Shown piece after piece: positions 1 to 5,851 of a stretch of DNA of 9,133 nt. The translations under genes and the position numbers were made by a program. Origin of the DNA: an uncultured Muribaculaceae bacterium (GTDB lineage: Bacteria; Bacteroidota; Bacteroidia; Bacteroidales; Muribaculaceae); assembly GCA_958439725.1 (NCBI GenBank), contig CAUBWJ010000060.1:1-9133 (forward strand), read 5' to 3'. Under the pieces are notes generated by a model, which did not search any database, was not told the DNA's origin, and worked only from the letters and a program-made list of their open reading frames with translations. How positions within the stretch are numbered: position 1 is the first letter of the stretch; each line of letters begins with the position of its first letter.

Positions 1-67
1 TTAGTGTAGAGGCCTAGCACGCCACCCTCTCAAGGTGGAGACTCGGGTTCGAATCCCGAATTCGCTA
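1..67 (+). tRNA. tRNA-Glu(CTC), 5' end cut by window edge
   Basis: The 3' nine-tenths of a tRNA gene. The D stem is GTGT (4-7) with GCAC (17-20). The anticodon stem is CCACC (22-26) with GGTGG (34-38), around the loop CTCTCAA, which places anticodon CTC at 29-31 and so reads the Glu codon GAG. The T stem is TCGGG (43-47) with CCCGA (55-59) around TTCGAAT. The acceptor 3' strand is ATTCGCT (60-66) with discriminator A67. Base 1 corresponds to tRNA position 7, so about six bases of the acceptor 5' strand lie outside the window. CCA is not encoded. Confidence 0.93.
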
Positions 68-75
68 CACACCGA

Positions 76-110
76 TTAGCTTCCCCCAATACGGGAAGCT
101 AAATTTTTTA
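76..110 (+). terminator. Rho-independent terminator after tRNA-Glu
   Basis: A perfect 10-bp stem, TTAGCTTCCC (76-85) with GGGAAGCTAA (93-102), has a 7-nt loop and is followed by a run of six T (104-109). It sits nine bases after the tRNA 3' end, so it ends the tRNA transcript and separates it from the gene downstream. Confidence 0.9.
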
Positions 111-179
111 TAATCGTCCATTCTCCCGGCCCCCGCGCCATGCAAATTCCGTTGAATATCACTATAAAATAAGAATACA

Positions 180-2873
180 ATGCTGAGGAAACCAATCAAG
201 TATCTTATAGCATGCTCACTTTGGGTAATGCCTTGCCTCATGGAGGCTCAAAACGACATTACGAATGCCTTTGATGATTTGAAAAGGCAAGGAACCATGA
301 ATGAACAGGATTCAGAAATGCGTCGTGCCGCATCTCCCGAGGTAGTTTCGAAGATACTTCAAGAATTTCCGGAGGCCGGCTACTTCTGCTTCACTGAGGA
401 CCGAGCCCATGATATCCGCATGACGCATGCTTTACCGGCACGTTGGGCCGAACGCAGCGCTGAATCGCGGACAAAATTTCACGGAGATTGCTTTCCTGGA
501 GAATTTTACAGCTGGCAGATTGGTGTTTTTACACCCTACATTCCTCTATCGGATGTCTCCGTAACTTTTTCTGACTGGAAAAACGAGAAAGGCGATAAAA
601 TTCCAGCCTCGGCATTCCGTTGTTTTAATATGGGCGGCATCGATGCCTACGGTAAAGCATTCAGCAAGACTATTAATGTCCCGAAAGGAGAAATACAGGC
701 ATTGTGGATCGGTTCTGATGTGCCTGCATCTGCAAGCGGCATTTACAAAGGTACAGTGACCGTCAATGCCTCCAATACAAAACCGGTAACAATAGATTGC
801 AAATTGACCGTGCAGGGAAATGCCATAGCACGACACGGAGATAACGAGGGATGGAGAAAGGCCCGTCTGCGCTGGCTCGATTCTACTATCGGAAATTCCG
901 ATGAACCTACAGCTCCTTACACGCCCGTCAAATTACAGAACCAGACTATCTCCTGGTTGGGAGGCTCCATGAAGCTGTCGGATGACGGCCTGCCCGAATC
1001 GCTTTTCACCTGTTACGACCAGAGCAACCAGTTGGATCGGCAGAAAGAAAATGCGGTGCTGGCAAACGGTATCAGATTTGTGATAGAGACCGACCGAGGG
1101 ACGGAGATACTTAAAAGCAGCAAGCTCCATATCACAGAAAAGAATAATGCGTCCATCGGTTGGACTACGACTCAACGGAATGGTGACTTTGAGATCGAGT
1201 GCTCCGGTAAATTCGGATTCGACGGATTTGTCGACTACCGCATTCAGGTTAAATCACTGAGAAAGGTGCAGGTGAAAGACATTCGCCTGGAAGTGCCCTA
1301 CACCGCCTACGCTGCAAAATATATGATGGGCTTAGGGCACAAAGGAGGATTGCGCCCCGACACCATGATATGTTGGAAATGGAACATCGACAAACATCAG
1401 GACAAGATATGGATGGGAAACATCAACGCGGGACTGAACTTCTGCTTCAAGGACGAAAACTACGTTCGTCCGTTGGTGAATGTCTACTATTCCCTGGGCA
1501 AGCTTAATCTGCCGGCTTCATGGGGGAATGAGAGCAAGGGTGGTATCAGAATCATGCCACACAACGACGATACCGTGCTGATGACAGCTTACAGCGGTGA
1601 ACGCTCCATGAGCAAAGGAGACGTGCTCCACTATGACTTCAATATGCTGGTTACTCCTGTAAAACCGCTTAACCTTTCCGAATTGGCCCGGAAACGTTTC
1701 TATCATTCCAACAGTGACGTAAGCGCCGGATACATCCCTGCGGCACAGAACGCGGGAGCCAATATGATTAATGTGCATCACAAGAAGGATATCTATCCAT
1801 TTATCAATTATCCGTATTACGACGAAGCTGTTCCCGACCTGCGACGCTTTATCGCCGACGCCCACAGCAAGAATCTGGATGTACGCCTATATTATACCAC
1901 TCGCGAACTCACCGTCAAGCTTCCAGAGTTGTGGGCACTGCGCAGTCTTGGCAGCGAAGTGATTCATGACGGGCCCGGAAAGGACGCCCGTACCCTGATA
2001 CACAAGAACGGTCCTCACGAGTGGCTGAACGAAAATCTCACCACTCACTTCATCCCTGCATGGTATAATGCTTTCACCGAAGGCAAGTATGCAGGCGACA
2101 TGGATCTGTCAGTGATTACCACGCCTGATTCCCGCTGGAACAACTATTACCTGGAAGGACTTGACTGGATGATAGCCAACCTCGGTCTTGACGGTATTTA
2201 TATCGACGACAGCGCATTGGATCATCAGACGCTTCAGCGCGCACGCCGCATATTGGATGCCGATGGCAAACGGCGTCTTATCGATATCCACTCCTGGAAC
2301 CACAACAATGAATGGGCCGGATATGCAAATTCACTGCATCTATATCTGGAGCTTCTGCCTTATGTGGACCGCACATGGATCGGAGAGGGTTTCTCGGCCG
2401 ATAATCCGCTGGATTTCTGGATGATTGAGATGTCAGGCATTCCTTTCGGGCTGATGAGCGAGACACTTGATGCCCAGAATGTATTCCGTGGAATGATTTA
2501 CGGAATGTTGCCACGTTTACCCTGGAGTGGAAATCCGGTCCCTTTCTGGCATCTTTGGGACGATTTCGGCATGAAAGATGCCGTTATGAGAGGATATTGG
2601 GACGAGCGTTGCCCGGTAAAGACCGACAACGCCAGCATACCCGCTACGGTATATATCAACGGCGACAAAGCACTACTTGTGTTGGCAAACTGGACGGACG
2701 TGCCCCAGGCAGCAAACATCACTCTGGATGAAAATCTGCTCGGATTCAAACCGTCTTCTTACGTGCTTCCCGAAATAGCCGACACACAGAGCGAAGAGAA
2801 GATATCGTCCTTGACGCGATGCGAAATACCGGGAAGAAGCGGTATGTTTATCCTGATGGAAAAACTTAAGTAA
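180..2873 (+). CDS. Secreted glycoside hydrolase-like protein (DUF6067/GH123_N-like)
   Basis: An 897-residue exported protein that probably cleaves a glycan in the periplasm or at the cell surface. Residues 1-23 look like a type I signal peptide: K4 and K7, a hydrophobic core from 8 to 20, and likely cleavage at MEA-Q24. A beta-sandwich with the G-x-Y-x-G-x-V-x-V pattern (187-195) comes next, then a second beta-rich region (about 250-500). A TIM-barrel-like part follows (about 510-790), with conserved-looking acidic and aromatic motifs: Y-I-D-D (D676, D677), I-D-I-H-S-W-N (H704, W706) and W-I-G-E-G (E736). The C-terminal 100 residues look like another beta-sandwich. The layout and motifs recall the DUF6067/GH123_N families of Bacteroidota; known GH123 enzymes are beta-N-acetylgalactosaminidases, but the substrate here is not established. 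No susC/susD genes or other glycosidases are adjacent. The first in-frame ATG is used. No clear promoter or ribosome-binding site was found upstream. Confidence 0.75.
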   Translation: MLRKPIKYLIACSLWVMPCLMEAQNDITNAFDDLKRQGTMNEQDSEMRRAASPEVVSKILQEFPEAGYFCFTEDRAHDIRMTHALPARWAERSAESRTKFHGDCFPGEFYSWQIGVFTPYIPLSDVSVTFSDWKNEKGDKIPASAFRCFNMGGIDAYGKAFSKTINVPKGEIQALWIGSDVPASASGIYKGTVTVNASNTKPVTIDCKLTVQGNAIARHGDNEGWRKARLRWLDSTIGNSDEPTAPYTPVKLQNQTISWLGGSMKLSDDGLPESLFTCYDQSNQLDRQKENAVLANGIRFVIETDRGTEILKSSKLHITEKNNASIGWTTTQRNGDFEIECSGKFGFDGFVDYRIQVKSLRKVQVKDIRLEVPYTAYAAKYMMGLGHKGGLRPDTMICWKWNIDKHQDKIWMGNINAGLNFCFKDENYVRPLVNVYYSLGKLNLPASWGNESKGGIRIMPHNDDTVLMTAYSGERSMSKGDVLHYDFNMLVTPVKPLNLSELARKRFYHSNSDVSAGYIPAAQNAGANMINVHHKKDIYPFINYPYYDEAVPDLRRFIADAHSKNLDVRLYYTTRELTVKLPELWALRSLGSEVIHDGPGKDARTLIHKNGPHEWLNENLTTHFIPAWYNAFTEGKYAGDMDLSVITTPDSRWNNYYLEGLDWMIANLGLDGIYIDDSALDHQTLQRARRILDADGKRRLIDIHSWNHNNEWAGYANSLHLYLELLPYVDRTWIGEGFSADNPLDFWMIEMSGIPFGLMSETLDAQNVFRGMIYGMLPRLPWSGNPVPFWHLWDDFGMKDAVMRGYWDERCPVKTDNASIPATVYINGDKALLVLANWTDVPQAANITLDENLLGFKPSSYVLPEIADTQSEEKISSLTRCEIPGRSGMFILMEKLK

Positions 2874-2883
2874 TTTAACCCCT

Positions 2884-2912
2884 AACTCTTCCTCAATAAA
2901 AGAGTTTTATTA
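2884..2912 (+). terminator. Weak terminator after the glycosidase-like gene
   Basis: A perfect 7-bp stem, AACTCTT (2884-2890) with AAGAGTT (2900-2906), is followed by TTATT. It starts ten bases after the stop codon of the glycosidase-like gene. The stem is AT-rich and the T tail is interrupted, so termination may be leaky. Its 3' edge touches the promoter of the next operon. Confidence 0.5.
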
Positions 2913-2918
2913 ATTTTG
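2911..2918 (+). promoter_or_regulatory. -7 box for the glycosyltransferase-DUF4286-ruvC operon
   Basis: TAATTTTG matches the Bacteroidota -7 consensus TAnnTTTG exactly and lies 21 bases before the ATG at 2940. No good TTTG/TTG element is visible about 20 nt upstream. Predicted transcription start is near 2922-2925, inside a 14-bp palindrome, leaving a leader of about 15 nt. Confidence 0.55.
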
Positions 2919-2920
2919 TG

Positions 2921-2934
2921 AGAACTTAAGTTCT
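2921..2934. repeat. 14-bp perfect palindrome at the predicted transcription start
   Basis: AGAACTTAAGTTCT is its own reverse complement. It begins two bases after the -7 box and ends five bases before the start codon of the glycosyltransferase gene, the classic place for a repressor operator. Its 8-bp core ACTTAAGT also occurs at 2864-2871, 60 bp upstream, at the end of the previous gene. Operator function is inference. Confidence 0.4.
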
Positions 2935-2939
2935 TCCTT

Positions 2940-3692
2940 ATGGCCTCACCTACTTTTTCCATCATTACCGTAACCTTTAATGCGTCATCTACCATAGAGC
3001 GCACGCTTAAAAGCGTGGCCGAACAGACCTGCCGCGATTTCGAGCATATTGTTATGGATGGCGCCTCAAAGGACGACACCGTGGAAAAAGCAAGGAAATT
3101 CGGCGTGGATGGCATCAGGATTTTCTCCGAGCCCGACAAAGGTCTATACGACGCCATGAACAAGGCAATGGACCACGCAAAAGGCACCTACCTGATTTTC
3201 CTCAACTCCGGAGACAAATTCCACGCCCCAGACACTTTGGAACGTATAAAAAAGGCCATTGATGACAATGACATCCCCGGTATTGTCTACGGACAGACCA
3301 ATCTTGTTGACGCCGACGGAAAATATCTCGGGCCGCGCCATCTTACTGCACCAAAGAATCTTACATACCGTAGCTTTACAAACGGCATGGTAGTGTGCCA
3401 CCAGGCATTTATAGCCCTCGCCCGCATTGCGCCCGAGTTCAACATGAAATATCGGCTTTCGGCCGATTACGAATGGTGTCTCCGTTGTCTCCAGCATTCC
3501 AGAAAAAACGTGTTTATCGACGACTGTCTTATTGACTATCTGAGCGAAGGCCTGAGCACCGCCAACCGCCGTGCCTCTCTCTGGGAAAGATTCAGGATCA
3601 TGTGTCGCTATTATGGTACGGTGCCGACAATCATCCGCCATGTGCGTTTCGCTTTCCGATTCATGCACACACAGACAACCCCTTCTAACTAA
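2940..3692 (+). CDS. Glycosyltransferase family 2
   Basis: A 250-residue GT-A fold glycosyltransferase that should move a sugar from a nucleotide-sugar donor to an acceptor at the cytoplasmic face, probably in surface polysaccharide or glycoconjugate synthesis. The family opening F-S-I-I-T-V-T-F-N starts at residue 6. D40 in D-G-A-S-K-D-D-T binds the nucleotide, E-P-D-K-G-L-Y-D-A-M-N-K spans 64-75, and N-S-G-D (89-92) takes the place of the metal-binding DxD. C-H-Q (153-155) and A-D-Y-E-W (175-179) match the acceptor/catalytic-base region of this subgroup. There is no long membrane segment; the C-terminus is basic. The start at 2940 places the conserved first strand close to the N-terminus, as is normal for the family. 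The DUF4286 gene begins nine bases downstream. Donor and acceptor cannot be told from sequence. Confidence 0.9.
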   Translation: MASPTFSIITVTFNASSTIERTLKSVAEQTCRDFEHIVMDGASKDDTVEKARKFGVDGIRIFSEPDKGLYDAMNKAMDHAKGTYLIFLNSGDKFHAPDTLERIKKAIDDNDIPGIVYGQTNLVDADGKYLGPRHLTAPKNLTYRSFTNGMVVCHQAFIALARIAPEFNMKYRLSADYEWCLRCLQHSRKNVFIDDCLIDYLSEGLSTANRRASLWERFRIMCRYYGTVPTIIRHVRFAFRFMHTQTTPSN

Positions 3693-3701
3693 GAACCCGT
3701 C

Positions 3702-4013
3702 ATGTATCTTTATAATACAAGTTTCCACGCCGATTCAAGCGTGGCAGAGACATTCATTGCGTGGCTTAAGACCATTTTCATTCCTGAGGCAATGTCATCG
3801 GGACTGTTTTCCGAAGCTTCTCTTGGAAAAATTCTGCTTGAAATAGAGCCCGGCACAAGTTCATACACCCTCCAGCTCAAAGCCAGCGAACTCGACCGGG
3901 CCCGGGAATGGAACAACACTATAGGCAACTCATTGAGGTCGGTCATCATCAAGAAATTCGGAGGGAAAGTAGTGTTCTTTGTCACCTTTATTGAAATTAT
4001 AGACCATGAATGA
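3702..4013 (+). CDS. DUF4286 family protein
   Basis: A 103-residue small soluble protein. The opening M-Y-L-Y-N-T-S-F-H and the later F-I-P-E and F-S-E-A-S segments fit DUF4286, a family of unknown function in Bacteroidota. The fold looks like a small alpha/beta (ferredoxin-like) domain: strand, helix, strand, helix (about 62-80) and a final hydrophobic strand, V-V-F-F-V-T-F-I-E-I (89-98). It follows the glycosyltransferase stop by nine bases, and its last 8 nt overlap the start of ruvC, which suggests cotranscription and translational coupling with ruvC. No catalytic motif is apparent. Confidence 0.85.
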   Translation: MYLYNTSFHADSSVAETFIAWLKTIFIPEAMSSGLFSEASLGKILLEIEPGTSSYTLQLKASELDRAREWNNTIGNSLRSVIIKKFGGKVVFFVTFIEIIDHE

Positions 4014-4578
4014 GGCTGTAAAGGAATTCGACAGGGTTATAATTGGAATAGACCCCGGTACCAATCTGATGGGATACGGCATACTGGGAGTCCGCAACAA
4101 GAAGCCCGTGGCTATTGCCCTAGGAGTAATAGAACTAAGCAAATTCCAAAGCCATTATTACCGTCTCGGCAGAATTTTTGAGCGCGTAACCTCTCTTGTG
4201 GAGACATATCTTCCTGACGAAATGGCAATCGAGGCTCCGTTTTTCGGAAAAAACGTCCAGTCAATGCTTAAACTCGGCCGCGCCCAGGGTGTTGCAATGG
4301 CTGCTGCCATATCCCGTGATGTCCCCATTGCCGAATACGAGCCCCGAAAAATCAAGCAGGCTATCACCGGTTCGGGAGCCGCGTCGAAAGAGCAGGTGAG
4401 AGAAATGCTTCGCCGCATTCTCAATATTCCTGAAGAAAACCTTCCTCCCCAGCTCGACTCGACCGACGCCATGGCCGCCGCCCTCTGCCATTTCTACGAG
4501 ACCACGCGTCCCCTCCCCACAAAAAGCTCCGGCTCCTGGAAAGACTTCATCGCCAAGAACCCCGACCGCGTCCGCTGA
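4006..4578 (+). CDS. ruvC: Crossover junction endodeoxyribonuclease RuvC
   Basis: The 190-residue Holliday-junction resolvase that acts with the RuvAB branch-migration complex in recombinational repair, making paired nicks across four-way junctions. The RNase H-like fold and all four acidic metal ligands can be seen: D16 in G-I-D-P-G-T, E76 in A-I-E-A-P-F-F-G-K-N, and D151 and D154 in L-D-S-T-D-A-M-A-A-A. The basic stretch Y-E-P-R-K-I-K-Q (111-118) matches the DNA-binding and catalytic lysine region. The length is slightly above the usual 160-180 because of a C-terminal extension (about 167-190). The start overlaps the DUF4286 gene by 8 nt; an upstream start is not needed because the first strand begins near residue 10. 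Confidence 0.96.
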   Translation: MNEAVKEFDRVIIGIDPGTNLMGYGILGVRNKKPVAIALGVIELSKFQSHYYRLGRIFERVTSLVETYLPDEMAIEAPFFGKNVQSMLKLGRAQGVAMAAAISRDVPIAEYEPRKIKQAITGSGAASKEQVREMLRRILNIPEENLPPQLDSTDAMAAALCHFYETTRPLPTKSSGSWKDFIAKNPDRVR

Positions 4579-4650
4579 CCCTCAAATAAATTACATACTC
4601 ATATCAAACGCCTACCACCCGTCAAACTCAACGAGGTACTGGAGATAATC

Positions 4651-5040
4651 ATGAAGCTTTGACTCAAATATCTTCGTTTCTATAACCGTTTCAAAAACGA
4701 CGCCACGTATAATGAAGATTTGGCCCTATAGCCAAGTTCGTTGAAAGCATCGCTGATCTTGGTGCGTTGGAGCGTTTCTTCCGACCGGAAGGAAAGATGA
4801 GCGACCGAGTCTGCGCGCTCCCGGTCGTTAAATCAAAGTTGCTCCTGTATTGCCTGCGACTCTCAGACAGCATTCTTATTCTTGGCAACGGTGGAGTCAA
4901 GAAAACGCGCACCTATCGAACTACGCGGATTTGTGGTCACTCTACAAAACTTTGACAAGCTTATCAAAGAAGGTGTGAAAGACGGAACCATCAGTATTAC
5001 CGAGAATGAAATTGAAACCGACAAAACATTTGATATATGA
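4651..5040 (+). pseudogene. Broken RelE/HigB-like toxin gene
   Basis: Remains of a type II toxin gene of the RelE/HigB kind, probably once an mRNA-cleaving toxin of about 115-120 residues. The reading continues through three phase changes. Frame 1 carries Y-N-E-D-L to 4722. Frame 2 carries W-P-Y-S (4721-4732). Frame 3 carries K-F-V-E-S, L-G-A-L-E-R-F-F-R-P-E-G, D-R-V-C-A-L-P and G-G-V-K-K-T-R-T-Y (4734-4916). Frame 1 resumes with E-L-R-G-F through K-T-F-D-I to TGA at 5038-5040. Each shift is of the +1/-2 type. An in-frame TGA at 4660 also follows the only nearby ATG (4651), so the true 5' end is unclear. The end overlaps the next ATG as ATGA, the usual toxin-antitoxin arrangement. No functional toxin can be made. 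Assignment to RelE/HigB rests on remembered family patterns and the partner gene. Confidence 0.75.
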
Positions 5041-5303
5041 AGACGGCCTTTGATGAATACAATAGTATAGTGTCATCTATACCGGATAATATCCGCAAAG
5101 AGGTGGACATGGAAATGGCTGTGTCCAACAGAATCTATGACCTCATGACACAAAAAGGGTTGTCAAAAGCCGAATTTGCCCGCGCGATTGGCAAGCGTCC
5201 GTGTGAAATCACCAAATGGCTGAGTGGACAGCATAATTTCACCCTTTCCACCCTCGCTATGCTCTCCTCATTCTTCGGCCAGCCGATAATAACAGTCGGC
5301 TGA
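5037..5303 (+). CDS. XRE-family helix-turn-helix antitoxin-like protein
   Basis: An 88-residue DNA-binding protein, probably the HigA-like antitoxin and autorepressor of the broken toxin gene just upstream. The helix-turn-helix spans about residues 30-80: I-Y-D-L-M-T-Q-K-G-L-S-K-A-E-F-A-R-A-I-G is helix 1 to helix 2, and the recognition helix is about 55-64 (P-C-E-I-T-K-W-L-S-G). The N-terminal 28 residues are acidic and could have bound the toxin. The ATG overlaps the toxin stop (ATGA), as in toxin-first HigBA operons. The reading frame is intact although the toxin is not. Lone antitoxins of this sort can persist as local regulators; that is inference here. Confidence 0.85.
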   Translation: MKTAFDEYNSIVSSIPDNIRKEVDMEMAVSNRIYDLMTQKGLSKAEFARAIGKRPCEITKWLSGQHNFTLSTLAMLSSFFGQPIITVG

Positions 5304-5336
5304 AATTTAACTCTCGTTCGCTTGTAATTATTGACC

Positions 5337-5344
5337 TAACTTTG
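5337..5344 (+). promoter_or_regulatory. -7 box for the small membrane protein gene
   Basis: TAACTTTG is an exact match to TAnnTTTG, 34 bases before the ATG at 5379. There is no good TTTG at the expected distance upstream; TTCG at 5317-5320 is the closest candidate, with a 16-nt spacer. It lies in the gap after the antitoxin-like gene, so the small gene probably has its own transcript. Confidence 0.5.
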
Positions 5345-5378
5345 CGTCTAATAACAAAAACTTCAAACATAAATCACC

Positions 5379-5546
5379 ATGAATGAAAATTGGTTTGTAT
5401 ATATAGTAATTGCGGTAGTTGCATTCCTTATGTATTGGGGTTGCGACAAGTTGCAAATTCTGAAGTCGAAGCCCTTACGTATCTTCTTAGTTCTTCTCAT
5501 TTCTTCCGTAATCTGCTGGGTTATTTACGACCTTCTTATCTCTTGA
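5379..5546 (+). CDS. Small two-helix membrane protein, 55 aa
   Basis: A 55-codon gene, ATG at 5379 to TGA at 5544-5546. The protein has two hydrophobic segments, about residues 5-20 (W-F-V-Y-I-V-I-A-V-V-A-F-L-M-Y-W) and 34-54 (R-I-F-L-V-L-L-I-S-S-V-I-C-W-V-I-Y-D-L-L), joined by the basic hydrophilic loop K-L-Q-I-L-K-S-K-P-L. The positive loop suggests both termini face out and the loop faces the cytoplasm. I recognise no family. It is supported as real by the -7 box upstream, the long open frame with an ordinary membrane-protein composition, and an otherwise empty stretch. It might be tied to the toxin-antitoxin remnant, but nothing in the sequence proves that. Confidence 0.55.
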   Translation: MNENWFVYIVIAVVAFLMYWGCDKLQILKSKPLRIFLVLLISSVICWVIYDLLIS

Positions 5547-5595
5547 TCGAAGAGATCTAACATTATAATCTAAACGACAAGGGATTGAAAAGGAA

Positions 5596-5635
5596 AGTCC
5601 ATAATTTGTGGTTATTTTTCACAAAGTTATGGACT
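5596..5635. repeat. Strong hairpin in non-coding DNA
   Basis: AGTCCATAATTTGTG (5596-5610) pairs with CACAAAGTTATGGACT (5620-5635): 15 base pairs with a single bulged base and a 9-nt loop. It lies 50 bp after the small membrane protein gene. There is no T run on the plus strand after it, so it is a poor intrinsic terminator. It could be a protein-binding site, an RNA structure at the end of the small transcript, or the remains of a mobile element end. The rest of 5547-5742 holds no gene I can support; TTCTTTGCT is repeated at 5701-5709 and 5712-5720. Confidence 0.6.
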
Positions 5636-5742
5636 GTATGATGTGCGCCAAAAGACGCTTTATTTGCAGTTGACCTTTATAGCTCCAATAATGCCAATTT
5701 TTCTTTGCTTCTTCTTTGCTGCTCATATTTTTTGGGGAAAGG

Positions 5743-5774
5743 TTTGGGGGTTCGGGCTTTATACTTTATCTTTG
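5743..5774 (+). promoter_or_regulatory. Promoter of the ROK gene
   Basis: TTTG (5743-5746), a 20-nt spacer and TATCTTTG (5767-5774) give a full match to the Bacteroidota promoter TTTG-N19-21-TAnnTTTG. Transcription should begin near 5778-5781, giving a leader of about 70 nt before the ATG at 5852. This is one of the two best promoters in the window. Confidence 0.75.
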
Positions 5775-5850
5775 TAAGACGGTGACATTACTAATACTTC
5801 CCATCATAATCGTCACCTAATCCGTCTGATTTTCACCGGGTCTTACAAAG
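5770..5850. promoter_or_regulatory. Nested inverted repeats in the ROK leader
   Basis: Outer arms CTTTGTAAGAC (5770-5780) and GTCTTACAAAG (5840-5850) are perfect reverse complements. The left arm overlaps the -7 box and the right arm ends one base before the start codon. The pairing can extend inward with GGTGA (5781-5785) to TCACC (5833-5837), skipping two bases. A competing inner hairpin pairs GGTGACATTA (5781-5790) with TAAT-C-GTCACC (5807-5817). The two foldings use the same GGTGA and cannot coexist. This could be an operator pair at DNA level, or a leader switch if transcription begins further upstream. No known riboswitch class was recognised. Confidence 0.55.
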
Positions 5851-5851
5851 A

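Noticed and set aside
207..218. Lipobox-like L-I-A-C (residues 9-12) in the glycosidase-like protein
   Set aside because: The stretch before the cysteine is too short for a lipoprotein signal peptide; a type I signal cleaved after A23 fits better.
3144..3728. 194-codon open frame on the minus strand
   Set aside because: It is antisense to the glycosyltransferase gene and has no recognisable domain.
5691..5777. 28-codon hydrophobic frame starting M-P-I-F-L-C-F-F-F that resembles a small membrane toxin
   Set aside because: It runs through the promoter of the ROK gene and ends just past its -7 box, has no promoter of its own that I can see, and owes its hydrophobicity to a T-rich tract.
5770..5850. 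Invertible (phase-variable) promoter flanked by inverted repeats
   Set aside because: The promoter is not between the repeats: the -7 box overlaps the left arm and the -33 element is outside, so inversion would not switch the promoter, and no invertase gene is present.
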